Source: Thalassobaculum litoreum DSM 18839 (GTDB lineage Bacteria; Pseudomonadota; Alphaproteobacteria; Thalassobaculales; Thalassobaculaceae). From it: a DNA stretch of 64,000 bases. The stretch covers positions 1-64,000 of the forward strand of contig NZ_FNBW01000015.1 in assembly GCF_900102465.1 (NCBI RefSeq). The letters are read 5' to 3'. This document shows, piece after piece, positions 27,065-36,272 of the stretch. The notes below the pieces were generated by a model that was not told the origin of the DNA, did no database searches, and saw nothing but the letters and a program-made list of their open reading frames with translations. The position numbers and the translations under genes are program-made. Numbering within the stretch: position 1 is the first letter of the stretch; every line of letters begins with the position of its first letter.

Positions 27065-27259
27065 CGTGCAGGGTCTTCTCCGGTCCCGGGCGGCGCTTGA
27101 TAGCGTACAGGTGTCAGGCATTTCCAGGGGATACTGATTTCCGGGCGGGCCGCGCCGGGCTGTCCCAGGCCGGTGCGCAACTGTCGCCGCCGATCCGCGT
27201 TCCCTCATCTAGGGGCCTTCACCTAGGGGGATGCCGGATACCGTTTTGGAGGACAGCAC
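27065..27259. promoter_or_regulatory. Divergent intergenic region
   Basis: 195 bp between the giant membrane protein operon and the Rho-N mini-protein. It contains GTGTCAGG-type half motifs but no clear operator. GGAGG four to eight bases upstream of 27260 is the ribosome site of the small gene. Confidence 0.3.
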
Positions 27260-27511
27260 ATGCCGAGTAAGAAACCCGGGCCCAGCGTGAAGGACAAGGA
27301 GACCTACGAGGCCCTGCGCGAGGATGGCGCCAGCAAGGAGAAGGCGGCCCGCATCGCCAACGCCCAGGGCGCATCGAAGAAGGGCGACAAGTCGGAGCCT
27401 TATGAGGAATGGCGCAAGGACGAGCTCTACGACCGCGCCAGGGAGATCGGCATCGCGGGCCGGTCGGACATGACCAAGCCGCAACTGATCGAGGCCCTGC
27501 GCAGCCATTGA
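27260..27511 (+). CDS. Rho-N domain mini-protein
   Basis: 83 residues, highly charged. The C-terminal ~35 residues (EEWRKDELYDRAREIGIAGRSDM, then TKPQLIEALR) match the Rho termination factor N-terminal helix-extended-loop-helix fold, also found in SAP-like nucleic-acid-binding proteins. The N-terminal half carries a Lys-rich DGASKEKAARIANAQGA segment. Likely a small nucleic-acid-binding protein. A GGAGG ribosome site precedes the ATG. Single gene. Confidence 0.8.
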   Translation: MPSKKPGPSVKDKETYEALREDGASKEKAARIANAQGASKKGDKSEPYEEWRKDELYDRAREIGIAGRSDMTKPQLIEALRSH

Positions 27512-27693
27512 CCCTGTCGGGTGCCGGATTGGCCGGCGGTCGTCTTGGACGGAATGCTGTACATTTGCCGCGCTGCGGCATATGGTGCGCGCCGCTTTGA
27601 CACGACTCCTGCGCCCGGAGCGCAGGACTGCCGATCCCGCCTGGAGAGATCCATTTCCCGACCGGCCGATCGCAGGCACCCGAAAGACACGAA
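27512..27693 (+). promoter_or_regulatory. Leader region of the DEAD-box helicase gene
   Basis: 182 bp. It holds a candidate -35 (TTGACA at 27596-27601) and, within the predicted leader, a 7-bp hairpin CCTGCGC-CCGGA-GCGCAGG (27608-27626). Helicases of this class often have structured, cold-regulated leaders; that is inferred, not shown. Confidence 0.35.
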
Positions 27694-29967
27694 ATGACGG
27701 AAATCGAAGGCGTTGTACCGGCGCTTGCCCAGGCTTTGGCGAAGCGCGGATACGAGACGCTGACCCCCGTGCAGCAGGCGGTTCTGGGCGCGGAGATGGA
27801 CGGCGCCGACGCGCTGGTCTCCGCCCAGACCGGCTCGGGCAAGACCGTGGCCTTCGGCCTCGCCATGGCGCCGACCCTACTGGAGGGTGCCGAGCGGCTA
27901 GAGCGCGCCGACCTGCCGCTCGCCCTGGCGGTCGCGCCGACGCGCGAACTCGCCCTTCAGGTCAAGCGCGAGCTGGACTGGCTCTACGAATTCGCCGGGG
28001 CCAAAGTCGCCTCCTGCGTCGGCGGCATGGACATGCGCACCGAGCGCGCGGCGCTGGAGCGCGGCGCCCATATCGTCGTCGGCACGCCGGGCCGTCTGCG
28101 CGACCATATCGAGCGCGGCTCGCTCGACATGACGGCGATGAAGGTCGTGGTGCTGGACGAGGCGGACGAGATGCTCGATCTCGGCTTCCGCGAGGATCTG
28201 GAATTCATCCTGCAGTCGGCGCCGCAGACCCGGCGCACGCTGATGTTCTCGGCCACGGTGCCGCCGACCATCGCGTCGATGGCCAAGCGCTACCAGCGTG
28301 ACGCGGTGCGGCTGACCACGGCGAGCGAGAGCCGCCAGCACGGCGATATCGAGTACCGAGCCCTGACCTGCGCACCGACCGACCGCGAGAACGCGATCAT
28401 CAACGTGCTGCGCCACGCCAACCCGAAATCGGCCATCGTGTTCTGCGGCACCCGGGCGACCGTGAACCATCTGACCAGCCGCTTCACCAACCGCGGCCTG
28501 TCGGTCGTGGCGCTGTCCGGCGAGCTGAACCAGGGTGCGAGGACCCACGCGCTGCAGGCGCTGCGCGACGGCCGGGCGTCGGTCTGTATCGCCACCGACG
28601 TGGCGGCGCGTGGCATCGACCTGCCGAACCTGGAACTGGTGATCCACGCCGACCTGCCGAAGAACCCGGAATCCCTGCTCCACCGCAGCGGCCGCACCGG
28701 CCGGGCCGGGCGCAAGGGCATCTCCGCGCTGATCGTGCCCTATCCCCGCCGCCGCCATACCGAGCGGCTGCTGGCCAACGCCAACATCAAGGCGACCTGG
28801 GGCAAGCCGCCCTCGGCCGACGAGGTCCTGGCGCTCGACCGCCAGCGGATCCTGGACGATTCCGACCTCACGGGGGAGACCACGCCGGAGGAGCAGGCCT
28901 TCGCCGCCGATCTGCTGGCGAAATACGACGCCCAGGCGGTCGCCGTCGCCTTCCTGCGCAAGCACATGGCCGGTCTGACCGCGCCGGAGGAACTGCTGGA
29001 CGGCCCCGCCGCCGGCGAGCGCCACGAGCGCCCGGAACGGGGGCGGCGCGACGATCGGGGTGACCGTCCCGATCGTGGACCGCGCAAGGAACGTGACCGT
29101 CCGGAACGCGACCGGGGCGAGCGCGGGGGCAAACGTCCCGGCGATTTCGGGGGCGGCACCTGGATCCGCCTGTCGGTCGGCCGTCATCATAGTGCCGAGG
29201 CGCGCTGGCTGCTGCCGATGCTGTGCCGCGCCGGCAACCTGACCAAGAACCACGTGGGCGCCATCCGCATCCACGACAACGAGACCCATGTGGAACTGCA
29301 TCCGGAGGCGGCGAGCGCCTTCCTGGAAGCCGTGGGCCCGAGTCGCAAGATCGAGAAGAGCATCACCGTCGACAAGATCGAGGGGATGCCGGTCGAACCT
29401 GCCGCCGTCCCGCGCAAGGAGCGGGTCGAGCGCGCCCCGCGCAAGCCGAAGCCCGAGGATGCGTCGAAGCCCGAGGGTAAGCCGAAGCCGCAGGGCACCC
29501 TGCGTGCTGCGGCGCCCAAGCCGCAGACTGTCTCTGCCCCGGCACCGGGGCCAACCCCCGAACCCACCGCTGCCGCCGCCCCGGTCGAGGCGCCGCGCGC
29601 CGAGAGCCCGTTCCCGGATCGATCCTTCAAGGAGAAGCGCCGGCGGGCGGCCCCGACCTTCAAGCGCGAGACGGTCAACCCGGCGGAACGGCCGCTGAAG
29701 CGCCGCCGCGACCGCGACCAGGCACCGGCGGGACAGCCCGTCTCCGGCCCGGTGGACGCGACCCCGATCGCCACGGCGGAAGACCGCGGCCCGGCGCCGA
29801 AGAAAGCCTGGAAGGGCAAGGACGGCCCCAACAAGGACGGTCCGAACAAGGGCGGCCCCGCCAAAGAGGGCAAGAAATTCGGCGCCAAGAAATTCGGCAA
29901 ACCGCACCCGGCGAAGACCCGGCTCGGCCTGGACAAGCCGAAGAAGGCCCCGCACCGCAAGGGCTAG
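27694..29967 (+). CDS. DEAD-box ATP-dependent RNA helicase with DbpA domain
   Basis: 757 residues. The helicase core shows Walker A AQTGSGKT (44-51), PTRELALQV, TPGRLRDHI, DEAD (155-158), SATVPP and HRSGRTGRAG. A DbpA-type RNA-binding fold follows an Arg-rich linker at about 488-560 (GTWIRLSVG, then RAGNLTKNHVGAIRIHD). The last 200 residues are low-complexity Lys/Pro/Ala. This is the layout of alphaproteobacterial DeaD/CsdA-like helicases used in ribosome assembly and cold adaptation. A short hairpin (29975-29993) follows the stop. Confidence 0.93.
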   Translation: MTEIEGVVPALAQALAKRGYETLTPVQQAVLGAEMDGADALVSAQTGSGKTVAFGLAMAPTLLEGAERLERADLPLALAVAPTRELALQVKRELDWLYEFAGAKVASCVGGMDMRTERAALERGAHIVVGTPGRLRDHIERGSLDMTAMKVVVLDEADEMLDLGFREDLEFILQSAPQTRRTLMFSATVPPTIASMAKRYQRDAVRLTTASESRQHGDIEYRALTCAPTDRENAIINVLRHANPKSAIVFCGTRATVNHLTSRFTNRGLSVVALSGELNQGARTHALQALRDGRASVCIATDVAARGIDLPNLELVIHADLPKNPESLLHRSGRTGRAGRKGISALIVPYPRRRHTERLLANANIKATWGKPPSADEVLALDRQRILDDSDLTGETTPEEQAFAADLLAKYDAQAVAVAFLRKHMAGLTAPEELLDGPAAGERHERPERGRRDDRGDRPDRGPRKERDRPERDRGERGGKRPGDFGGGTWIRLSVGRHHSAEARWLLPMLCRAGNLTKNHVGAIRIHDNETHVELHPEAASAFLEAVGPSRKIEKSITVDKIEGMPVEPAAVPRKERVERAPRKPKPEDASKPEGKPKPQGTLRAAAPKPQTVSAPAPGPTPEPTAAAAPVEAPRAESPFPDRSFKEKRRRAAPTFKRETVNPAERPLKRRRDRDQAPAGQPVSGPVDATPIATAEDRGPAPKKAWKGKDGPNKDGPNKGGPAKEGKKFGAKKFGKPHPAKTRLGLDKPKKAPHRKG

Positions 29968-29974
29968 GAATCCC

Positions 29975-29993
29975 GGACGCCGCCCGGGCGTCC
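29975..29993 (+). terminator. Hairpin after helicase gene
   Basis: GGACGCC-GCCCG-GGCGTCC, a 7-bp stem eight bases after the stop codon, without a T-tract. Possible weak terminator. Confidence 0.4.
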
Positions 29994-30091
29994 CAAGCCG
30001 GCGATTGCCGGGCGGGCTCAGACGGCATCTTGCCGGGGCCCCGCTAGCCGCTCCATGATCAGGCCTCATCTCCGAAGACGAGGCTCCCGAC

Positions 30092-31423
30092 GTGACCGTA
30101 TCCGACCCCTGCCGCCTGACCGCCGGCGAGGCCGCCGCCGCCATGGCGGACGGTTCCCTGACGGCCGTCGATCTCCTGACCGGCCTGCTCGCCCGCATCG
30201 ACGCCCGAGATCCCGCCGTGCGCGCCTGGCTGCATGTCGACCGCGCGGGCGCGATGGCCGAGGCGAAGCGGCTGGACGCGGAGCGCGCGGCCGGCAAGGT
30301 CCGCGGCCCGCTGCACGGCATTCCCATCGCGCTGAAGGACGTCATCGACGTCGCCGGCATGCCCGGCACCCATAACTCGCCGCTGCATGACGGCCGGGTG
30401 CCGGTGGACGATGCCGGCTGCGTTGCCCTGATGCGTGCGGCCGGCGCTATTCCGCTCGGCAAGCTCGACACGGTGGAGTTCGCCGCGCTGGGACGCCTGC
30501 CGAAGACGGTGAACCCGCACCGGCTGACCCATACCGCCGGCGGCTCCTCCAGCGGTTCGGGGGCGGCGGTCGGCGATCTGCACGTGCCGATCAGCTTCGG
30601 GACCCAGACGGGCGGCTCGGTCATGCGCCCGGCCTCCTATTGCGGCACCTACGCCATGAAGCCGACCTGGGGGGTGGTCAGCCGGGAAGGGGCGAAACTG
30701 TTCGCCGCCAGCCTCGACACCATCGGCTGGTATGCGCGCTCGGTTGAGGATCTGCGGCTGGTGGCGGCGGCGAGCGGCATCGCCGAACAGGCGGGCACGG
30801 CGCGTACCGTGGCGTCCCTGCGCATCGCCCTGTGCCTGACTCCCTATGCCGACAAGGCCCGCGACGGCGCATTGGACGTCCTGACCCGGGCGGCCGAGGC
30901 GCTGACGGCAGCGGGCGCGACGGTGGAACGGGTCGAACTTCCCGCGTCCTTCGCCGAGATCGACGACGCCAAGGACACGATCATGCGCGGCGAAGGGCGG
31001 GCGGCCTTCTTGCCGGCGCTGCTGACCCGGGGCGAGGACCTGCACGACACCCTGCGCGGCATCGCCGAGTACCGCACCGGCATCACCCCGATGAGCCTGA
31101 AGGCGGCCCAGGACCACGCCGCCCATCTGCGGATGGCGTATGAGGGGCATTACCGAGGCTTCGACGCGGTGCTGACCTTCGGGGCGACCGGCGAGGCGGA
31201 TGCGGGGCTGGAGAGCACCGGCAATTCGGTCTTCAATTCGCTGTGGACGCTGCTGCACCTGCCGGTGATCGGCGTGCCGGCGGGGGACGGGCCGACCGGG
31301 TTGCCGATCGGCGTCCAGTTCGTCGGCTTCCGCCACGGCGACGACGCCCTGCTGGACGTGGCGGCGGCGGCGGCGCCGGTGGTCGATCCGTGGCACGGCA
31401 AGGCGCGCGTCCCGGCGGGGTGA
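30092..31423 (+). CDS. Amidase (amidase signature family)
   Basis: 443-residue amide hydrolase of the Ser-cisSer-Lys class. Lys82 (ALKDVIDVAG), the cis-Ser in GGSSSGSG (152-154) and nucleophile Ser176 in GTQTGGSV are all present. The family hydrolyses linear amides, including glutamyl-tRNA amidation partners; this copy is not near gat genes and is most likely catabolic. Start is GTG 30092 by length comparison and lack of a better codon. It is the first gene of the large catabolic region but is separated from it by a REP-like palindrome. Confidence 0.85.
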   Translation: MTVSDPCRLTAGEAAAAMADGSLTAVDLLTGLLARIDARDPAVRAWLHVDRAGAMAEAKRLDAERAAGKVRGPLHGIPIALKDVIDVAGMPGTHNSPLHDGRVPVDDAGCVALMRAAGAIPLGKLDTVEFAALGRLPKTVNPHRLTHTAGGSSSGSGAAVGDLHVPISFGTQTGGSVMRPASYCGTYAMKPTWGVVSREGAKLFAASLDTIGWYARSVEDLRLVAAASGIAEQAGTARTVASLRIALCLTPYADKARDGALDVLTRAAEALTAAGATVERVELPASFAEIDDAKDTIMRGEGRAAFLPALLTRGEDLHDTLRGIAEYRTGITPMSLKAAQDHAAHLRMAYEGHYRGFDAVLTFGATGEADAGLESTGNSVFNSLWTLLHLPVIGVPAGDGPTGLPIGVQFVGFRHGDDALLDVAAAAAPVVDPWHGKARVPAG

Positions 31424-31443
31424 GGCCACTCCCTCTTCTAATC

Positions 31444-31554
31444 ACTCCCCGGACTTGTTCCGGGGCCTACGGCGGGGCCGCCTTTGTCGCCTGGAGATTA
31501 CGCTTCGGCGATCGAAGTCACGGACGCGTGGGCCCCGGAACGGGTCCGGGGAGT
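31444..31554. repeat. REP-like palindromic element, copy 1
   Basis: Two 24-nt arms (31444-31467 and 31531-31554) are inverted repeats differing at three central bases, around a 63-nt spacer. Each arm is itself partly self-complementary (CCCCGGA...TTCCGGGG). It sits between the convergent amidase and deacetylase genes and may end transcripts from both sides. A second, perfect copy is at 36098-36190. Confidence 0.75.
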
Positions 31555-31612
31555 GAAAAAGAAATGGTTTTGAGGAGAGGAGGAGCCGCGCTCGGCTCCT
31601 CCGCCTATCGTC

Positions 31613-32506
31613 TCAGGAGCCGGGGATCGTGCCTTCCGGCAGGCCCGCGCAGTATTTCGCGATCTCGCCCGGCGTGGTCACCCAGATGTCGTCGCGGTGC
31701 TTCAGGATGTGTTCCATCGCCCGGCGCAGGGCGCGCAGGCGGAACGGCTGGCCGACCACGAACGGGTGCAGCACGGCGGTATACACCAGCGGCCGCTTCC
31801 TCGACTGCAGCAGCATCTCGTCGAACTGGTCGATCATCATCCGCTCGAATTCCTCACCGGAATGCTGGCGGAACACCATGGCCGGGCTGTCGTTCAGCTC
31901 GATGGAGTAGGGGACCGACAGGATACGGCCCTTGCGGGTGCGCATCCAGAACGGCTGGTCGTCGGCCGGCCAGTCCATCACGTAGTCGTAGCCGGCCTCG
32001 TCCAGCAGATCGAGGGTCACCGGCGTCTGCGCGAGATAGGGGCCGAGCCAGCCCTTCGGCCGGGTGCCGAAGTATTCCGCCAGCGTGTCGGTGGTCTCCT
32101 TGATCAGTGCCGCCTCGCCGGCCTCGTCGAGCACGTCCTGGCGCTCGGCATTGGTGCGGCCGTGGCCGACCACCTCGTCGCCGCGCTGCTTGATCTTCTC
32201 GCCGATCTGCGGGCAATGCTCCATCAGCAGCGAGTTCAGGTTGTGCGAGGCGGGAACACCGAATTCCTCGAACAGGTCGAACATGTACCACTGGCCGACC
32301 CGGTTGCCGTAGTCGCGCCAGGCGAAGTTGCGCGTGGTCTGCGGCGCGCCGATCACCGTGCTGTCCGTGCCCAGCCCGTCGAGGAACGAGAACACCTCGA
32401 TGTTGTTGCAGAAGCACACCGCCAGGCGCTTTCCGCCGGGCCAGTCATAGACCGGGCGGTCGTCCAGGGGGATGTAGTCGTAACGGTCGTGAACGGCGAG
32501 TTTCAT
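31613..32506 (-). CDS. Polysaccharide deacetylase family protein, PuuE (allantoinase)-type
   Basis: 297 residues of the NodB fold, in the subgroup typified by the ureide-cleaving allantoinase PuuE. Subgroup marks are RDYGNRVGQWY early, EVVGHGRTN in place of the usual His-x-x-x-His metal motif, MDWPADDQPFWM, and LHPFVVGQPFR. The canonical second zinc His is missing, as in PuuE-like enzymes, so it probably opens or hydrolyses a cyclic or linear amide rather than deacetylating polysaccharide. Divergent from the isochorismatase operon, sharing a promoter region with operator site 32563-32575. Two paralogues follow at 46017 and 46931. Confidence 0.82.
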   Translation of the reverse strand: MKLAVHDRYDYIPLDDRPVYDWPGGKRLAVCFCNNIEVFSFLDGLGTDSTVIGAPQTTRNFAWRDYGNRVGQWYMFDLFEEFGVPASHNLNSLLMEHCPQIGEKIKQRGDEVVGHGRTNAERQDVLDEAGEAALIKETTDTLAEYFGTRPKGWLGPYLAQTPVTLDLLDEAGYDYVMDWPADDQPFWMRTRKGRILSVPYSIELNDSPAMVFRQHSGEEFERMMIDQFDEMLLQSRKRPLVYTAVLHPFVVGQPFRLRALRRAMEHILKHRDDIWVTTPGEIAKYCAGLPEGTIPGS

Positions 32507-32562
32507 GGCGTATAACCGGCGTTGGAGGGTTGCGGAATGTTGACAAGTGAGGCCAACGGATC

Positions 32563-32575
32563 GTCAACTGTCGAC
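32563..32575. promoter_or_regulatory. Shared 13-bp palindromic operator, copy 1
   Basis: GTCAAC-T-GTCGAC, one mismatch from the perfect palindrome found upstream of two other cluster operons (39416, 45035). A half-site GTTGAC lies 24 bp before it at 32539-32544. It lies between the divergent deacetylase (31613) and isochorismatase (32613) starts, 37 bases before the latter. The size and symmetry fit a GntR-family dimer; the candidate regulator is the GntR gene at 42572. Confidence 0.7.
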
Positions 32576-32612
32576 ACTTTAGCAGGCCGATAAGCAGGAT
32601 GGGGAGGGTGCG

Positions 32613-33320
32613 ATGAACCCGTGGTCGCAGACAATCACCGAAGACGAGCAGAAGCGCTACGACGCGGCCGGTTTCGGCCGGTCCAGCGGTATCGGCAAGC
32701 GGCCCGCCCTGCTGATCATCGACGTCCAGTACCGCACCGTCGGCACCGAGCGCCGGCCCTACTGGGACGCCATCAAGGAATACCCGACCGCCTGCGGCGA
32801 TGTCGGCTGGGAGGCGGTCGACAACATCGTCCCGCTGCTGGCCGAGTTCCGCCGCCAGAACCTGCCGGTGCTGTATCCCCATGTGGCGCCGAAGAACGCC
32901 GACACCGATGCCGGCCGGCTGGCCGAGAAGGTGCCGGCAATCATGACCGTGAACGCCAAGGGCTACGAGTTCGTGGCCGAGGTCGCCCCGGTGAAGGGCG
33001 ACGTGCTGCTGCCGAAGAAGCACCCGAGCGCCTTCTTCGGAACGCCGCTGGTCAGCCACCTGATCGATCTCGGCGTCGATACCCTGTTCGTCACCGGCTG
33101 CACCACCAGCGGCTGCGTGCGCTCCTCGGTGACCGACGGCTTCGCCTATAACTTCAAATGCGTGGTGCCGCAGGAATGCGTCTACGACCGCAGCCCGACC
33201 AGCCACGCGGTCAACCTGTTCGACATGAACGCCAAATACGCCGACGTCATGCCCACATCCGACGCGCTCGCCCTGCTCAAGGGGCTGGACACCGGCGTCG
33301 ACCGCGCAGCCGGGGAGTGA
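32613..33320 (+). CDS. Isochorismatase-like cysteine hydrolase
   Basis: 235 residues of the isochorismatase-like fold used by N-carbamoylsarcosine amidases, ureidoacrylate amidases and maleamate amidases. The catalytic triad is visible: Asp37 (LLIIDVQY), Lys136 (KKHPSAFFGT) and Cys168 in GCTTSGCVRSS. The TTSGCVRS segment suggests the N-carbamoylsarcosine amidase branch. Strong ribosome site (GGGGAGGG). First gene of a three-gene operon with an MmgE/PrpD gene and a flavoprotein, behind operator copy 1. Confidence 0.87.
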   Translation: MNPWSQTITEDEQKRYDAAGFGRSSGIGKRPALLIIDVQYRTVGTERRPYWDAIKEYPTACGDVGWEAVDNIVPLLAEFRRQNLPVLYPHVAPKNADTDAGRLAEKVPAIMTVNAKGYEFVAEVAPVKGDVLLPKKHPSAFFGTPLVSHLIDLGVDTLFVTGCTTSGCVRSSVTDGFAYNFKCVVPQECVYDRSPTSHAVNLFDMNAKYADVMPTSDALALLKGLDTGVDRAAGE

Positions 33321-33330
33321 GGACGACACG

Positions 33331-34716
33331 ATGATCGACGGTTCCCCCCAGCCGACCGACTCCGCAAGCCGCATCGTTGCCGGCATCGAGACGCTGACCC
33401 GCTGGGCGGCGGCTCTGCGCTTCGAGGATATTCCCGAGCCGATCCGCGTCCGCGCCGCCACGGTGCTGGTCGACGACCTCGCCGCCATCGTCGCCGCGCG
33501 CGACGAGCCGGAACTGATCGGCCTGACGGCAGGCATGGCGAAATCGTCTGGGGCGGCCGAGGCGACCGTGTTCGACGGCAAGGGCACCCGGCTGGACCGC
33601 TACTCGGCCGCCACCGTCAACGGCAGTGCCGCCGACTGGTGCGAGCTGGACGAGGGCTACCGGCGGGTGATCTGCCATGCCGGCCTGTATTGCGTGCCGG
33701 CGCTGCTGGCCGAGGCCGAGGCGAGCGGGGCGACGGCCCGCGACCTGCTGCGGGCGCTGACGGTGGGCTACGAGATCGCCGGGCGTGTGGCCCGGGCCTT
33801 CGGCTGGGCCACCCTGACCCTGCATCCCCATGGCAGCCTCGCCGCCGTGGGCGCCGCCGCCTCCGTCTCGGCCCTGCGGGGCCTGTCGGCGCAGGAGATG
33901 GCCAAGGCGATCTCCACCGCCTGTACCCTGGTGGTGCCCGGCCCGTTCAACCACACGGTGGAAGGCGCCTTGGTGCGCAACGTCTGGCCGGGCGTGGGCG
34001 CGTGGAGCGGGCTGCGGGCGGTCGACTGGACCCTGTGCGGCATCACCGGCCGGCCGGAAAGCCTGCACGACGTCTATGCCAGCGCCTTCAACGGCGAGCC
34101 GCATCCGGAGGAACTGACCGACGGGCTCGGCGAGGACTGGGCGCTGTCCGACGGCTATCACAAGCTGCACGCCTGCTGCCAATACGCCCACTCGGCGGTG
34201 GAGGCGAGCCTGGCACTCTGCGCCAAGGTCGACGCGTCGACGATCCGCGAGATCCATATCGACACCCATTGGAAGGGCCGGCATCTGGACAATGCCCAGC
34301 CGGCGACGACGCTGGCGGCGAAGTTCTCCATGCAGCACATCCTGGCGGCGACCGCCCAGTTCGGCCATGCCGGGGCGGAGGCGTTCCATGCCTCCACCCT
34401 GACCGCGCCGGAGCTGGCGGCGATGCGCGAGAAGGTCACCATCGGCGCCTACGAGCCGGAACCGGCATGGCCGAACGACCGGCCGGCCCGGGTGACCTGG
34501 GTGCTGTCCGACGGCGCGCGCGTCACCGAGGAATGCCTGAGCGCTCGGGGCGGCCCCGACCGGCCGCTCGACCCATCGGAGGTTCGGGCCAAGATCCGCG
34601 GCATCGTCGACGCGCCGTACCCGGCCATGGGCGCGGTGCTCGAGCGGCTGCTGGATCTCGACCCGGCCGGCCTCGACCGGTCCTGGGCCGACACCGTGGT
34701 TGAGATGACGGCCTGA
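33331..34716 (+). CDS. MmgE/PrpD family protein (second copy)
   Basis: 461 residues, same fold as the gene at 11337 but in a clearly different subgroup. The active-site segment here reads VNGSAADWCELDEGYRRVICHAG. Members act on beta-hydroxy or beta-amino dicarboxylates (dehydratase, decarboxylase or epimerase). It follows the isochorismatase gene by 10 bp with GAGGAC as ribosome site and precedes the flavoprotein by three bases, so it belongs to one transcript. Consistent with handling a carboxylic acid released by upstream hydrolases. Confidence 0.83.
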   Translation: MIDGSPQPTDSASRIVAGIETLTRWAAALRFEDIPEPIRVRAATVLVDDLAAIVAARDEPELIGLTAGMAKSSGAAEATVFDGKGTRLDRYSAATVNGSAADWCELDEGYRRVICHAGLYCVPALLAEAEASGATARDLLRALTVGYEIAGRVARAFGWATLTLHPHGSLAAVGAAASVSALRGLSAQEMAKAISTACTLVVPGPFNHTVEGALVRNVWPGVGAWSGLRAVDWTLCGITGRPESLHDVYASAFNGEPHPEELTDGLGEDWALSDGYHKLHACCQYAHSAVEASLALCAKVDASTIREIHIDTHWKGRHLDNAQPATTLAAKFSMQHILAATAQFGHAGAEAFHASTLTAPELAAMREKVTIGAYEPEPAWPNDRPARVTWVLSDGARVTEECLSARGGPDRPLDPSEVRAKIRGIVDAPYPAMGAVLERLLDLDPAGLDRSWADTVVEMTA

Positions 34717-34719
34717 CCG

Positions 34720-36072
34720 ATGAGCGAGGTGGATACCGACCTGCTGGTCATCGGTGCCGGTGCCTGCGGGTTTGCCGGGGCAATCGCCGCCCATGACCAG
34801 GGGATCTCCGTCGCCATCGTCGAGAAGCTGGCCCGTCCCGGCGGCAATTCCGCGCTCAGCACCGGCTCGGTGCCGGGGGCGGGCAGCCGCTTCCAGCGCG
34901 ACGCGGGGATCGAGGACTCGCCCGAACAACTCGTCGCCGATCTGCTGGCCACCGCCGGGCACCATGACGCAGACGGCCTGACCCGACGGATGGCGGAACA
35001 GTCGGCACCGCTGGTGGAATGGCTGATCGACGATCTCGGCGCCCGCATGGAGCTGGTCACCGCCTACAAGCATGTGGGCCACAGCGTGCCGCGCCTGCAT
35101 GCGCCCCGCTCAAGGCGCGGACAGGACCTGGTGGACGACCTGCTGGGCTTCGTCTCCGACCGGGGCATTCCCCTGGCGGTGGGCAATCCGGTCGACCGGC
35201 TGATCGTCGAGGACGGCGCCGTGAAGGGCGCCATCGTCGCGGGCGAGCCGATCCGCGCGGCCAAGGTGCTGGTGGCGACCAACGGCTTCGCCGGCAACCG
35301 GGAGATGGTCGCCCGCTGGTGTCCGGAGATCGCGCCGGCCGAGTATTTCGGCGCGCTCGGCAGCACCGGCGAGGCGGCGGCCTGGGGCGAGGAGCTTGGG
35401 GCCGCGCTGGGCAATATGGGCGCCTATCAGGGCTATGCCGCCGTCGCCTATCCCCAGGGCAGCCTGCTGTCCTGGACCACGATCGAAAAGGGCGGGATCC
35501 TGGTCTCCGCCAACGGCAAACGCTTCGGCAACGAGGATGCCGGCTATTCCGGCTTCGCGCCCAACGTGATGGGGCAGGGCGAGATGGCCTATGCCGTCTA
35601 CGACCGCCGCATCCACGAGATCGCCGCCCTGGAAGAGGAATACGCCGAGCTGGCCGAAATGGGCGGCGTGCGCTGGGCCGACACGCCGGAAGGCCTGGCG
35701 GATCACATGGCGGTCGACGGGGCGGCGCTGGCACAGACCGTGGCCGCCTATAACGCGGCGGCGCGGGGCGCGGCGGTGGACGCCTTCGGGCGCGCCAAGT
35801 TCGAGTTGGCGCCGCTGGCCGCACCTTACGCCATCGTGCGGGTGAAGCCGGGCCTGTTCCACACCCAGGGCGGGCTGATGGTCGACGATGACGCCCGCGT
35901 GCTGCGCCCGGACGGTAGCGTGGTGGAGAACCTCTTCGCCGGCGGCGGGGCGGCGGCGGGGATCAGCGGGCGGAGCGGCGCGGGCGGCTATGCGTCCGGC
36001 AACGGGCTGCTGACGGCGTTGGCGCTCGGCCGCCTGGCGGGGCTGCGGGCGGCGCAGGATCTGCGCGGCTGA
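34720..36072 (+). CDS. FAD-dependent oxidoreductase, fumarate reductase flavoprotein/tricarballylate dehydrogenase-like
   Basis: 450 residues. The N-terminal dinucleotide fold is DLLVIGAGACGFAGAIAA, the ribose Glu is in VEKLARPGGNS, and the C-terminal FAD contact is SGRSGAGGYASGNGLLTALALGR. The family dehydrogenates or reduces dicarboxylates using a bound FAD, and this copy is soluble, without signal. Third gene of the operon starting at 32613, close to a REP-like element; a second member lies at 51453. Confidence 0.84.
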   Translation: MSEVDTDLLVIGAGACGFAGAIAAHDQGISVAIVEKLARPGGNSALSTGSVPGAGSRFQRDAGIEDSPEQLVADLLATAGHHDADGLTRRMAEQSAPLVEWLIDDLGARMELVTAYKHVGHSVPRLHAPRSRRGQDLVDDLLGFVSDRGIPLAVGNPVDRLIVEDGAVKGAIVAGEPIRAAKVLVATNGFAGNREMVARWCPEIAPAEYFGALGSTGEAAAWGEELGAALGNMGAYQGYAAVAYPQGSLLSWTTIEKGGILVSANGKRFGNEDAGYSGFAPNVMGQGEMAYAVYDRRIHEIAALEEEYAELAEMGGVRWADTPEGLADHMAVDGAALAQTVAAYNAAARGAAVDAFGRAKFELAPLAAPYAIVRVKPGLFHTQGGLMVDDDARVLRPDGSVVENLFAGGGAAAGISGRSGAGGYASGNGLLTALALGRLAGLRAAQDLRG

Positions 36073-36097
36073 GGCTCCTTCCCTTTCCTTCTCTCTG

Positions 36098-36190
36098 ACT
36101 CCCCGGATTCATTCCGGGGCCGACCTTTCCGCGTGACGGATCAGGGGCAGGAAATTTCCCGGCGTAGGCCCCGGAATGAATCCGGGGAGT
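36098..36190. repeat. REP-like palindromic element, copy 2 (perfect)
   Basis: Arms 36098-36121 and 36167-36190 are exact 24-nt inverted repeats with a 45-nt spacer. The arm shares its 5' ACTCCCCGGA and 3' TTCCGGGGCC with copy 1 at 31444. It lies between convergent operons (flavoprotein and TRAP genes). Confidence 0.8.
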
Positions 36191-36272
36191 GCGCGATGGG
36201 GGAGTGCGTGAAGCAAGACGGCCGCGCCGGTCTCCCGGGGCGGCCGCTGCCGTCCGGATCTGCCGGTCTCGC

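Noticed and set aside
24965-27100. 711-codon plus-strand frame opposite the giant membrane protein
   Set aside because: Antisense shadow with Gln/Arg/Asp-rich noise.
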